Origin: Nocardia acidivorans NBRC 108247
GTDB taxonomy: Bacteria > Actinomycetota > Actinomycetes > Mycobacteriales > Mycobacteriaceae
Reading direction: 5' to 3'
Assembly (NCBI RefSeq): GCF_001625085.1
Contig: NZ_BDAW01000090.1
Coordinates: 1 to 40,644 of the forward strand
Length of the DNA: 40,644 bases
Shown here: one piece after another, positions 32,089-39,418 of the stretch
How positions within the stretch are numbered: position 1 is the stretch's first letter
How the letters are laid out: the number at the start of each line of letters is the position of its first letter
Notes under the pieces: generated by a model
Databases searched by the model: none
What the model saw: the letters and a program-made list of their open reading frames with translations, nothing else
Told to the model about the DNA's origin: nothing
Made by a program: the position numbers and the translations under genes

Positions 32089-32363
32089 GCGACGAGATGG
32101 AGATGGACTGCACGGCGGTACTCGCCGACGTCTGGCTGCTCCTGGACAACGAATGCGATGAGACCATCAAGGCGCGGCTCCGAGAGCACATCAACCGCTG
32201 CTCGCCGTGCATCGAGGCATACGGCCTCGAGGAGAAGCTCAAATCCCTGCTGAACCGCAAGTGCGGCGGCGAACGCGCCCCCGACTCCCTGCGCGCCCGG
32301 CTCACCATGGAAATCCGGACGACCTTCACCCAGGTGGAGACCCGAATCGAACCGGTCGAGTAG
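32085..32363 (+). CDS. rshA: Anti-sigma factor RshA (ZAS family, redox-sensing)
   Basis: A 92-residue zinc-associated anti-sigma factor that holds SigH inactive until oxidation. The ZAS motif H-x3-C-x2-C is His35, Cys39, Cys42 (HINRCSPC). Further cysteines are Cys9, Cys24 and Cys60. The GYGLEEKLKSLL-like AYGLEEKLKSLLNRKCGG stretch is typical of RshA/RsrA. GTG 32085 overlaps the sigH TGA (GTGA), enforcing coupled synthesis. A strong terminator follows at 32382-32424. Confidence 0.94.
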   Translation: MSDEMEMDCTAVLADVWLLLDNECDETIKARLREHINRCSPCIEAYGLEEKLKSLLNRKCGGERAPDSLRARLTMEIRTTFTQVETRIEPVE

Positions 32364-32381
32364 CTCCCCAGGAAACAGCAT

Positions 32382-32424
32382 GAGCGGCACACTTCTTTGA
32401 GAAGTGGTGCCGCTCAGTGCTTTT
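32382..32424. terminator. Bidirectional intrinsic terminator, rshA / bL37
   Basis: GAGCGGCACACTTCT (32382-32396), loop TTG, AGAAGTGGTGCCGCTC (32400-32415) with one bulged base gives a 15-bp stem. TTTT at 32421-32424 serves the plus strand; the convergent bL37 gene ends 18 bases further on. Confidence 0.85.
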
Positions 32425-32441
32425 CGAGCTAGTAAGCCAGC

Positions 32442-32516
32442 TCAGGCGTTCGGACGCTTGCCGTGGTTGGCTGCGTTCTTCTTCCGGCCGCGCTTCTTAC
32501 GTCCACGCTTACCCAT
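32442..32516 (-). CDS. Large ribosomal subunit protein bL37 (24 residues)
   Basis: ATG 32516 to TGA 32442 encodes MGKRGRKKRGRKKNAANHGK then RPNA: 24 residues, over half basic, no cysteine. It matches, from memory, the mycobacterial ribosomal protein bL37 (form MAKRGRKKRDRK...NHGKRPNA) found in the 50S subunit in cryo-EM structures. AAGGGAG lies 6-7 bases before the ATG. It is convergent with rshA and divergent from the biotinyl-protein gene. Its size makes it easy to miss. Confidence 0.9.
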   Translation of the reverse strand: MGKRGRKKRGRKKNAANHGKRPNA

Positions 32517-32618
32517 GGTGGTCTCCCTTCTGATTGAAGACCATTCTTTCATGTGTGGTTGGCTGTACCTTCATCGGATACAGGTCGCCGATACGGCTCA
32601 ACCCAAGCAAGGAGTCCC

Positions 32619-32840
32619 ATGGCCGAGGAAGTGCTCGCGGAGATGGTGTCCACCGTCTACCAGATCGTCGCCAGCGTGGGCGATCAGGTGAAGGAGGGCG
32701 ACACCCTGGTGATCCTCGAGTCGATGAAGATGGAGATCCCGGTCGTGGCCGAGGCCGACGGCACCGTGGCGTCCATCAACGTCAAGCCCGGCGATGTGAT
32801 TCAGAAGGACGACCTGATCGCCGTCATCAGCTCTGTCTGA
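32619..32840 (+). CDS. Biotinylated small carrier protein (TB7.3/BCCP-like)
   Basis: A 73-residue single biotinyl/lipoyl domain. The acceptor lysine is in ESMKME (Lys36), with the barrel strands VLAEMVSTVYQIVASVGDQV and DGTVASINVKPGDVIQKDDLIAV (in segments). It corresponds to Rv3221c (TB7.3), a carrier of biotin of uncertain carboxylase partner, next to sigH-rshA there as well. ATG 32619 follows AAGGAG; the frame opens earlier at 32553 without similarity. Confidence 0.93.
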   Translation: MAEEVLAEMVSTVYQIVASVGDQVKEGDTLVILESMKMEIPVVAEADGTVASINVKPGDVIQKDDLIAVISSV

Positions 32841-32866
32841 TCGCCCACCGATTCGCGGCGGGCGGG

Positions 32867-32951
32867 ATTCGCGGCCCTGGAGTCCCGGTTCTTCCCTCCC
32901 GCCGCTGCGCTCCCCCGCTCCACTCGGTCCAGAACCGGGACGGCCGCGAAC
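32867..32951 (+). repeat. Hairpin repeat element, copy 2 (full)
   Basis: Outer arms [A]TTCGCGGCC (32867-32876) / GGCCGCGAAC (32942-32951) and inner arms GTCCCGGTTCT (32882-32892) / AGAACCGGGAC (32931-32941), with a five-base 5' bulge CTGGA and a 38-base loop. Versus copy 1 the inner stem changes T-A to C-G on both arms, preserving pairing. The loop shares TCGCTCCCCCGCTCCACTCGG-like sequence with copy 1 (first base differs). It separates the biotinyl-protein and pdtaS genes. Confidence 0.8.
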
Positions 32952-33003
32952 CTTTGGGCGTGGGAACATACACCCGAGGTTGGGATCTGAGGAGCGTGGG
33001 TGA

Positions 33004-34518
33004 ATGTCGACACTGAGCGATCTACTGGCTGAGCACACCGATCTACCGGGTGCGGCCGTCGATCATCTGCAGCGGGTGGTGGGGGACTGGCAGCTGCTGG
33101 CGGATCTGTCCTTCGCGGACCTGCACCTGTGGGTGGGTACCGGTCCGATCAACGATGGTGCGGATGTGGTGTGCGTCGCGCAGTGCCGCCCGACCACCGC
33201 GCCCACGGTGCATCCGGAGGATCTGGTCGGTTCGCTGGCCAATAAGGATGCCTTCCCGCAGATTTTCGAGGCGCTGCTCACCAGCGATATCGTGCGGGTG
33301 GACACCGATGCCGAGGTGTCGGGGGTCTATCACCCGCATCCGGTGCACGCGATTCGCGAGGCCATTCCGGTCCGCGTCGGCGACGACGTGATCGCCATTC
33401 TGGGTCGCGATACCGATGTGCAGCGCCGAAAGATGCGCTCCAGCTTGGAGATCGCGTACATGGCCTGCGCCGATGATCTCTGCCAGATGGTCGCCGACGG
33501 CACCTTCCCGGCGCTGGAGGATCGCACCGGCGCGCATTCGAGTCCGCGCGCGGGTGACGGTTTCATTCGCCTCGATACCGATGGAATCGTGGTGTACGCC
33601 AGTCCGAATGCGCTCTCCGCCTATCACCGGATGGGTTTGCAGAACGATCTGGTCGGCCAGGATCTGGCTTTGACCACCCGGTCACTGATCACCGATCCCT
33701 TTGACGCACAAGAGGTTGTCGGCGATATCCAGGCCGCGCTGGCCGGAAAGGCCGGGCGCAGAATGGAAGTCGAGGCGCGCGGCGCGACCGTTCTGTTGCG
33801 CACCCTGGTGCTGCGGCCCAATGGCGAACTCGCCGGGGCGGCCGTGCTGGTGCGCGATGTGACCGAGGTGAAGCGCCGCGATCGCGCGCTGCTGTCCAAG
33901 GACGCGACCATTCGCGAGATCCACCATCGGGTGAAGAACAACCTGCAAACGGTTGCCGCACTGTTGCGGTTGCAGGCCCGTCGCACCGAGAACGAAGAGG
34001 CCAGATTGGCGCTCACCGAATCGGTTCGGCGCGTGACTTCCATTGCCTCGGTACATGAAATGCTTTCGATGTCCGTGGACGAAGAGGTCGATCTCGATGA
34101 AGTCGTGGATCGCCTCTTGCCGATAATGGCCGATGTCGCTACGGTGCACACCGCTCGCATAAAGGTCCGGCGCGCAGGCTCTTTGGGCGTCTTCTCGGCG
34201 GAACGCGCGACCCCCCTTGTCATGGTTCTCACCGAATTGGTCCAGAACGCCATCGAACACGCCTTCGACGCCGGTGAGAACGGAACGGTCACCATCCGCT
34301 CCGAACGTTCGGCCCGCTGGCTCGATGTGATCATCAGCGATGACGGCCGCGGCCTGCCCGACGGTTTCAGTCTGGAAGCCTCCGACCGCCTCGGCCTCCA
34401 AATCGTCCGCACCCTGGTGACCGCCGAATTGGGCGGTTCCATCGGCCTGCACCCCGGCGCGGACATCGGCACGGACGCCGTACTCCGCGTCCCCCTGGGC
34501 CGTCGTTCAGCCCGCTAG
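33004..34518 (+). CDS. pdtaS: Sensor histidine kinase PdtaS
   Basis: A 504-residue soluble histidine kinase. Domains: N-terminal GAF-type (about 1-145), PAS (about 180-295), HisKA_2 helix with IREIHHRVKNNLQTVAALLRLQ (His307/308) and a HATPase domain (about 380-500) with ELVQNAIEHAF, DDGRGLPDGF and RLGLQIVRTL. In mycobacteria PdtaS phosphorylates PdtaR, an ANTAR RNA-binding antiterminator; PdtaR is not in the window. ATG 33004 is preceded by GAGGAG. Neighbour whiB1 follows convergently, as in M. tuberculosis. Confidence 0.95.
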   Translation: MSTLSDLLAEHTDLPGAAVDHLQRVVGDWQLLADLSFADLHLWVGTGPINDGADVVCVAQCRPTTAPTVHPEDLVGSLANKDAFPQIFEALLTSDIVRVDTDAEVSGVYHPHPVHAIREAIPVRVGDDVIAILGRDTDVQRRKMRSSLEIAYMACADDLCQMVADGTFPALEDRTGAHSSPRAGDGFIRLDTDGIVVYASPNALSAYHRMGLQNDLVGQDLALTTRSLITDPFDAQEVVGDIQAALAGKAGRRMEVEARGATVLLRTLVLRPNGELAGAAVLVRDVTEVKRRDRALLSKDATIREIHHRVKNNLQTVAALLRLQARRTENEEARLALTESVRRVTSIASVHEMLSMSVDEEVDLDEVVDRLLPIMADVATVHTARIKVRRAGSLGVFSAERATPLVMVLTELVQNAIEHAFDAGENGTVTIRSERSARWLDVIISDDGRGLPDGFSLEASDRLGLQIVRTLVTAELGGSIGLHPGADIGTDAVLRVPLGRRSAR

Positions 34519-34805
34519 AAAGCTCCCCCGCCTCTCTCCGCGCCTTCAGCGCGCGGCTGAGAGCCGTTGGCGGTATGCACGCGCACCGCCGGTTGGGTGG
34601 GGGATCTATTTTGGACGTACCCGACGAGTTACCCCGGTCCCGCGAGATCAGTCATCCGGTTCCCATACAAGAGCCATTCCCAGTGAATGGGTATGTTTTA
34701 TCCCGGCCCTTTTACACACTTAAGCCCGGCACCATGCGGTGCCGGGCTGAATTGCGCTACGGCCGTAAAGGCTGCGGCCTTAGCGCTTATGTCGTCTACG
34801 TGCGG
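34519..34805. other. 287-base gap between convergent pdtaS and whiB1
   Basis: Contains a perfect 11-bp terminator hairpin AGCCCGGCACC (34723-34733), ATGC, GGTGCCGGGCT (34738-34748), serving whiB1. A smaller AAGGC/GCCTT palindrome (34767-34780 region) follows the whiB1 stop. The AT-rich stretch 34690-34722 stands out. No gene is seen. Confidence 0.6.
34723..34748 (-). terminator. Terminator hairpin after whiB1
   Basis: Perfect 11-bp stem with tetraloop, 58 bases beyond the whiB1 stop; on the minus strand it is followed by TTAAGTGTGTAAAAG, a weak T-rich tail. Confidence 0.75.
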
Positions 34806-35060
34806 TTAGACGACGGTGCGGGTACGCGTGCGAGCGTTGCGACGCTTCAGCGCACGACGTTCGTCTTCGCTCATACCACCCCACACGCCTGCATCCTGAC
34901 CGGACTTCAGGGCCCAGGACAGGCAATCGGCGGTGACAGGGCAGCGAGCGCAGACCAGCTTGGCATCGGCAATCTGCGCGAGCGCAGGACCACTGTTACC
35001 CACCGGGAAGAACAGCTCGGGGTCCTCGTCGCGACAGATGGCCTTGTGGCGCCAGTCCAT
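34806..35060 (-). CDS. whiB1: WhiB1, [4Fe-4S] NO-sensing transcription factor
   Basis: An 84-residue Wbl protein. Four cluster cysteines are Cys9, Cys37, Cys40 and Cys46 (Cx2Cx5C after a distal Cys), the turn is GVWGG (58-62) and the basic C-terminus ERRALKRRNARTRTRT binds DNA. In mycobacteria WhiB1 holds a cluster sensitive to nitric oxide, binds the primary sigma factor and is essential. AGGAGCAGAGGA precedes ATG 35060. A CRP-like site lies 95-110 bases upstream. Confidence 0.97.
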   Translation of the reverse strand: MDWRHKAICRDEDPELFFPVGNSGPALAQIADAKLVCARCPVTADCLSWALKSGQDAGVWGGMSEDERRALKRRNARTRTRTVV

Positions 35061-35154
35061 TCCTCTGCTCCTTTGCTAGGGCGAGCGCATGGCTCTGCCC
35101 CTCGGGTTTGTGGTCCGTTCACTTGTGCGACTCGAATGTTTCCGCACGGTTGCT

Positions 35155-35170
35155 TGTGAATGCTTTCACG
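35155..35170. promoter_or_regulatory. CRP/GlxR-type binding site upstream of whiB1
   Basis: TGTGA-ATGCTT-TCACG (35155-35170) differs from the CRP consensus TGTGA-N6-TCACA in one base. From memory M. tuberculosis whiB1 is controlled by the CRP protein Rv3676 at comparable sites, so conservation is plausible. Confidence 0.65.
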
Positions 35171-35318
35171 AACACCGTAGATGTCAATAGATACCTGGTG
35201 CACCGTGGGGAAGCTCACGCTGTAAGGCCCCTACTAGGCGGGCCTGCCGAACCATTTCTACTCGGTCGAGCGGGTTTTCGCAGCGCAACCGCAAGGTTTC
35301 TCAGTTGTGTCCCGCCGG

Positions 35319-36257
35319 TTAGGGCTTCGGCGCGACCACATCGAGGATATCCGGTGCGGCTGTGAAATTCACCATGTTGCGCCGACCAATGAAGTCACCA
35401 TCGATTTGCAGTCCGATGGGCTCGGTGGCCTCGACCCGTACGGAGGGGACGTCGTCTTCGCGAAACAATTTGTGTCCCTTGGGATTTCCATCGCTTGCCA
35501 GCAACTGGCGGGCAATCAGAAGGGTGGGCACGATCCCCATGGTTCGCATGGCAAACACCCCGAGACCGGATTCGAAGGTGGTGCCCGGGTTGGTCCGGAC
35601 CGGCGTGTTGTCGAGATACGTCCACGGACTGGTGTTGGTCACGAATGCGTAATGGACATCCGTGACCGGTTCGTGACCCGGAATCTCCAAGCGCACCTGG
35701 GGAAGACTGCGCGCGGCCTTGAAGAACTGTTTGACGGTGGTGCGCAGATACCGTGCGGGCGTAGCGGCTTTGCCGTTGGCGCGCTTGGCGTCGATGGCCT
35801 CGCACACATCGGCGTCCAGACCCACGCCCGCGCTGAAGCAGAACCAGTGGTCGTCGGCCAAGCCGAGTCCGATGCGCCGATCCGCCTCCGCCGTCAGCAG
35901 ATCGATCAACTGATTGGTGGCGGTCACCGGATCCTGTTCGATGCCCAGCGAGCGCGCGAACACATTCGCCGAACCGCCGGGGATGACGCCGAGCCGCGGC
36001 AGCCATTCGCGCTGCGGCTCATGCGGGAGCGGGAGAAAACCGTTGACGGTCTCGTTCACGGTGCCGTCGCCACCGTGCACCACGATCAGATCCATCCGGG
36101 TGTCCGCGGCCCAGCGCGCGAGCTCGGCGGCGTGGCCACGGCGTTCGGTGTGCACGACGGTCAGCTGGGTGCGGCTCTCGAGTGCGTGGGCGAGCAGATC
36201 GCGAGTGGCCGGGGTGGTGGAGGTGGCATTGGGATTCACGATCAGCAGCGTCCGCAC
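35319..36257 (-). CDS. Diacylglycerol/sphingosine kinase family lipid kinase
   Basis: A 312-residue DagK-family protein. The nucleotide site is VVHGGDGTVNETVNGF (about residues 58-75) and PGGSANVFARSLGI (92-105), followed by the substrate-fold region DHWFCFSAGVGLDADVCEAID. The family phosphorylates diacylglycerol or related lipids; the exact lipid is unknown. From memory Rv3218 occupies this place. GTG 36257 follows TAGGCT (minus strand) by six bases, implying a leaderless mRNA. It is divergent from the 145-residue membrane protein, with a hairpin repeat between. Confidence 0.9.
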   Translation of the reverse strand: MRTLLIVNPNATSTTPATRDLLAHALESRTQLTVVHTERRGHAAELARWAADTRMDLIVVHGGDGTVNETVNGFLPLPHEPQREWLPRLGVIPGGSANVFARSLGIEQDPVTATNQLIDLLTAEADRRIGLGLADDHWFCFSAGVGLDADVCEAIDAKRANGKAATPARYLRTTVKQFFKAARSLPQVRLEIPGHEPVTDVHYAFVTNTSPWTYLDNTPVRTNPGTTFESGLGVFAMRTMGIVPTLLIARQLLASDGNPKGHKLFREDDVPSVRVEATEPIGLQIDGDFIGRRNMVNFTAAPDILDVVAPKP

Positions 36258-36304
36258 ACATGCAGCCTAGAGCCATCGGATGATCCAGCGACACACACCA
36301 GTTC

Positions 36305-36400
36305 GTTCGCGGCCCGGCTCGGTTCCGGAGCGACTGAACGCAGGAGTGAAGAACCGAGCCTTCAGGGGCCGCGAACCGCGCCGCGACGAAGGAGCGGCGC
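36305..36400 (-). repeat. Hairpin repeat element, copy 3 (full, opposite orientation)
   Basis: GTTCGCGGCCC (36305-36315) + GGCTCGGTTC (36316-36325) pairs with GAACCGAGCC (36351-36360) and GGGCCGCGAAC (36366-36376), with five bases TTCAG bulged on the 3' side, so the element is inverted relative to copies 1 and 2. The shoulder hairpin GCGCCGC/GCGGCGC lies at 36378-36400. The inner stem again differs in sequence but pairs fully. Confidence 0.78.
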
Positions 36401-36425
36401 AAAACGGTCACAGTAGGCTGGGCGG

Positions 36426-36863
36426 GTGGCTGAGCAGAAACCCGGCGGGAACGAGGCGGCGAGCACCGGCGAGGCGGTGCCGAATACGGTGCGCGGAGCG
36501 GGTGCGCTGGTGACGCTCGAGGGCGCGCTGGGCATGGTCGCGGTGGTCGTCCTGCTGGTGATGGGACTGAACGGGTCCGCGCAGAGCGCCAAGAACAGTT
36601 ATCTCACCGCGGGGTACGGGGTGATCGTCGGTGGCGCGGTGCTCGCGGCGGGGATCGGGCTGCTGCGCGGGCGGCGCTGGGGCCGGGCCATCGCGGTGAT
36701 CACGCAGCTGCTGCTGCTCGGCGTGGCCTGGTACATGATCACCTCCGATCGCTGGGATCTGGCGGTGCCGTTCGGCGCGGTGGCGCTGGGAACCCTGGTG
36801 TTGCTGTTCGCGCCGGCCTCCAATCGCTGGATGGCGGCGGGGTACGCCATCTCGCCGGAGTAG
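36426..36863 (+). CDS. Small integral membrane protein (Rv3217c type)
   Basis: A 145-residue protein with a polar N-terminus of ~25 residues and four hydrophobic segments (about 30-50, 60-82, 88-105, 110-128). No catalytic motif. The function is unknown; it is conserved in place next to the DagK-like gene in mycobacteria (recalled). GTG 36426 lies six bases after TAGGCT (36414-36419), another leaderless-type start. A terminator is at 36869-36895. Confidence 0.82.
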   Translation: MAEQKPGGNEAASTGEAVPNTVRGAGALVTLEGALGMVAVVVLLVMGLNGSAQSAKNSYLTAGYGVIVGGAVLAAGIGLLRGRRWGRAIAVITQLLLLGVAWYMITSDRWDLAVPFGAVALGTLVLLFAPASNRWMAAGYAISPE

Positions 36864-36868
36864 GCGTG

Positions 36869-36895
36869 TTCAGCCGGGCCTCATTCCCGGCTGAA
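36869..36895. terminator. Bidirectional terminator hairpin
   Basis: TTCAGCCGGG (36869-36878) / CCCGGCTGAA (36886-36895), a perfect 10-bp stem with seven-base loop, between the convergent membrane-protein gene and the acetyltransferase. Confidence 0.8.
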
Positions 36896-36947
36896 TGCCT
36901 CGTAGAGCGTCTTCTGGTCGCTTGACCCAGGTCGATTCCGAATGCGG

Positions 36948-37433
36948 TCAGTCGTCCGCGTGTGCGGCCAATCGGGTGAGCGCGCCACCTGCCAGGCGGT
37001 AGCCGGTCCACTCGTCCTGCGCCACGGCGCCGATGGACTTGTAGAAATTGATGGACGGCTCATTCCAGTCCAGTACCGACCAGTCGACTCGGGAGTAACC
37101 GTGTTCGACCGCCTCGCGCGCCAGCGCCGCGAGCAGATCGCGGCCGAAGCCGAGTCCGCGGTTCTCCGGCTTGACGTACAGGTCCTCCAGGTAGATCCCG
37201 TGCACACCGGTCCAGGTGCTGTAGTTCAGGAACCAGATCGCGCAGCCGACCACGCCCGCATCGCCGGGTCCGTCGGCCACATGCGCGAACACCGCGGGGC
37301 TGGGACCGAAGAGCGCGGTCTCCAACTGCTCTTCGGTGAGCGTGCACTCCTCGCGCAGCTTCTCGTATTCGGCGAGGTCGTAGACGAGTCCGACCAGGGC
37401 CGGGATATCCGCGGGCGTGGCGCGGCGAATCAT
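36948..37433 (-). CDS. GNAT-family N-acetyltransferase
   Basis: A 161-residue GNAT enzyme. The acetyl-CoA loop is VKPENRGLGFGRDLL (about residues 91-105), preceded by HGIYLEDLYV and followed by WNEPSINFYKSIGA. The pattern resembles spermidine/diamine acetyltransferases (EYEKLREECTLTEEQL near the start). The substrate is unverified. ATG 37433 overlaps the stop of the upstream phosphatase (ATGA), so the two are co-translated. It corresponds to Rv3216 by position. Confidence 0.9.
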   Translation of the reverse strand: MIRRATPADIPALVGLVYDLAEYEKLREECTLTEEQLETALFGPSPAVFAHVADGPGDAGVVGCAIWFLNYSTWTGVHGIYLEDLYVKPENRGLGFGRDLLAALAREAVEHGYSRVDWSVLDWNEPSINFYKSIGAVAQDEWTGYRLAGGALTRLAAHADD

Positions 37434-38050
37434 CGATCATTCCCTTCGAGCTGCGGAACCAGGTTGTGCGCGAGCACGGTTCGAGCCTGGTAGTCGTACC
37501 CCAGCACGGTAATGGCGGCGGTGGACAGAAAGAAGCGCCGCCCCTCGACCACGTTGAACTCGGCCCAGCGGGCGATCAGCACCCGGGAGAAATGACCGTG
37601 CCCGACCAGCACCACATCGCGGGTGGACAGTTCGGGAATGACCGTGGCCAGTACGTGATCCGCGCGTTTGCGGACCTGCCCGGCGGTCTCGCCCTCGGGG
37701 GTGACGCCGGTCCAGATGGTCCAGTCCGGGGATATGCGCTGGATTTCCAGGGTGGTGAGGCCCTCGTATTCGCCGTAATCCCATTCGACCAGATCGTCAT
37801 CGATATGGACGTCGGTCAAACCGGCCAATTCGGCGGTGCGCAGGGCACGGCGGCGGGGACTGCTGAATACCAGTGGATCGCGCAGGCCGAGCCCGGCCAG
37901 CAATTTCCCGGCGGCCAGCGCCTGATCCTCCCCGGCGGGGGTGAGTGGGATATCGGTGCGCCCGGTGTGGCGGCGCGAGGCCGACCACTCCGTCTCACCG
38001 TGTCGTAGCAATATCAGCCGATTCTCGGGTGCGGACACGTACTCGATCAT
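37430..38050 (-). CDS. Histidine phosphatase (phosphoglycerate mutase family; Rv3214-like)
   Basis: A 206-residue histidine-phosphatase superfamily enzyme. The catalytic start is LILLRHGETEW (His in RHG). SPRRRALRTAELAG, the acid Glu in EWDYGEYEGLT and the second histidine in LVGHGHFSRVL are present. Its M. tuberculosis counterpart Rv3214 (annotated gpm2) was shown to be an acid phosphatase, not a mutase (recalled). ATG 38050 was preferred over the longer frame to 38083, which lacks similarity. entC, next to it in M. tuberculosis, is not seen. Confidence 0.9.
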   Translation of the reverse strand: MIEYVSAPENRLILLRHGETEWSASRRHTGRTDIPLTPAGEDQALAAGKLLAGLGLRDPLVFSSPRRRALRTAELAGLTDVHIDDDLVEWDYGEYEGLTTLEIQRISPDWTIWTGVTPEGETAGQVRKRADHVLATVIPELSTRDVVLVGHGHFSRVLIARWAEFNVVEGRRFFLSTAAITVLGYDYQARTVLAHNLVPQLEGNDR

Positions 38051-38167
38051 GCCCGACAATCCGCGCGACCCGGGCGGCGGCACACGGAATTCCGCTCGCG
38101 GCCGGGTCCGTTCCGGGGGAGCGATACCGCGTGAGACACGGCGCGGCCGCGCCGGGAAGGAGCCGGG

Positions 38168-39391
38168 CTATCCCGTGCCGAGGGCGTAGAGCTTGCCGCC
38201 GCGCAATTCCAGCACGGTGCCGCCGATGGCCGCGAGGGAGATGGGCTCATTGTGATAGTCGCTGCGCTGCACCGTGATTCGACCGGTCGCCGCACCCGTG
38301 GTGGGATCCAGGGCGCGCAGCCCGTCTGGGGAGGGGACCAGCAGCTGACCGGACATCAGGGTGGGGGTGCCGAGCACATTTCCGGCGACCCACAGGACAT
38401 CGAAGGTGGTGGCGTTCAGGGCGATCAGGGTGTCGCCGGTGAAGACGAACCACTCCGAGCTCAGATGACTCACCAGGGCGTTGTCCGGCAGCGGGGCCGG
38501 AAGCTGGTGGATGGCAAGGGAATTGCCGGAGATGTCGTAGACCGCGAACTGCGGTGGGCTGCTGCCGATTCCGGGCAGGTAGAGCGCGATTCGACTGTCC
38601 GACACCGCGATCACCCGGGCGCTCTCGGAGCCGCCACCGGGTTCGGTGAGCACATGGGTGCTGTACTCCTCCGGCGTGGTGCCGTCCTTCGGGGCCGGAT
38701 TCAGCACGGTGAGGCGGTCGGCGGTGTCCTTGGGGCAGCGTTCCAGTACCGCGATCCGGCTGGGGGCCGAGGCCGCCGATAGCAGGCGGCAGTCGCTGCG
38801 CGGCTGGGTGCGCGGATTCACCGGGGCGTCGACCTTGCCGTACTCCAGGGTGCGCACCAGATCCGAACGCCACACCTCGAGCCGGTGCGGCCCCTGGGCG
38901 AGGGTGTAGGTGCCGTCCACCGAGAGGGCGACGGTGTCGTCCATATAGCTGGAGCGGGCGGTGACGCGCGCCCCGGTCTCGGCATTGAGCAGGGTGGTCT
39001 GACTGCATCCGCGCTGATCGCGATAGGTGGCGATGACGGTGCCGAATTGGGACTCGATCCCGCACAGCGGGATATCGCGCTGGTACTTCCACACCTGTGC
39101 ACCGGTGCGCGGATCGCGCCCGGTGACGGTGCCGCCGTCCGCGGTGACCGCCACCCCGCCGTTGGTGATCGCCCGTGCGCTCGCGGTGTCGGGCGAATTC
39201 CACAGTTCGCGCAGGGTAGCGGGCAACTGCTCGGGAGTCGGTGGCGCGGAGAGCGTCTGCTCGGTGGTCACCGATTCGGTGCCCCGCGCATCACTGGTCC
39301 AACACACCACCGCTGTCGCGATCACCAGCAGAATGGCGATCGCGACAGCGGTGAGAATATCGGCGCGCGTTCGCCGCTCGGGTGCGAGCAC
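38168..39391 (-). CDS. Membrane-anchored PQQ-like beta-propeller protein (Rv3212 type)
   Basis: A 407-residue protein with one N-terminal transmembrane helix (about residues 12-31) and an extracytoplasmic domain of repeating blade motifs such as GTVTGRDPRTGAQVWKY, LIALNATTFDVLWVAG and GLRALDPTTGAATGRI, typical of PQQ-like repeats. Four cysteines in the domain may form disulfides. The role is unknown; propellers of this kind bind partners or scaffold envelope complexes. GTG 39391 is seven bases after TACTCT (minus strand), a leaderless-type start even though only 27 bases separate it from the upstream gene. Confidence 0.86.
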   Translation of the reverse strand: MLAPERRTRADILTAVAIAILLVIATAVVCWTSDARGTESVTTEQTLSAPPTPEQLPATLRELWNSPDTASARAITNGGVAVTADGGTVTGRDPRTGAQVWKYQRDIPLCGIESQFGTVIATYRDQRGCSQTTLLNAETGARVTARSSYMDDTVALSVDGTYTLAQGPHRLEVWRSDLVRTLEYGKVDAPVNPRTQPRSDCRLLSAASAPSRIAVLERCPKDTADRLTVLNPAPKDGTTPEEYSTHVLTEPGGGSESARVIAVSDSRIALYLPGIGSSPPQFAVYDISGNSLAIHQLPAPLPDNALVSHLSSEWFVFTGDTLIALNATTFDVLWVAGNVLGTPTLMSGQLLVPSPDGLRALDPTTGAATGRITVQRSDYHNEPISLAAIGGTVLELRGGKLYALGTG

Positions 39392-39418
39392 GACAGCGAG
39401 AGTAGCCGATCCGGACGG

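Noticed and set aside
35109..35124. Second CRP site upstream of whiB1 (TGTGGTCCGTTCACTT)
   Set aside because: The spacer is one base short of N6 and both half-sites are imperfect.
38060..38165. Fifth copy of the hairpin repeat (CTCGCGGCCGGGTCCGTTCC)
   Set aside because: Only the first arm is vaguely similar and no matching second arm is found; probably an unrelated GC-rich terminator.
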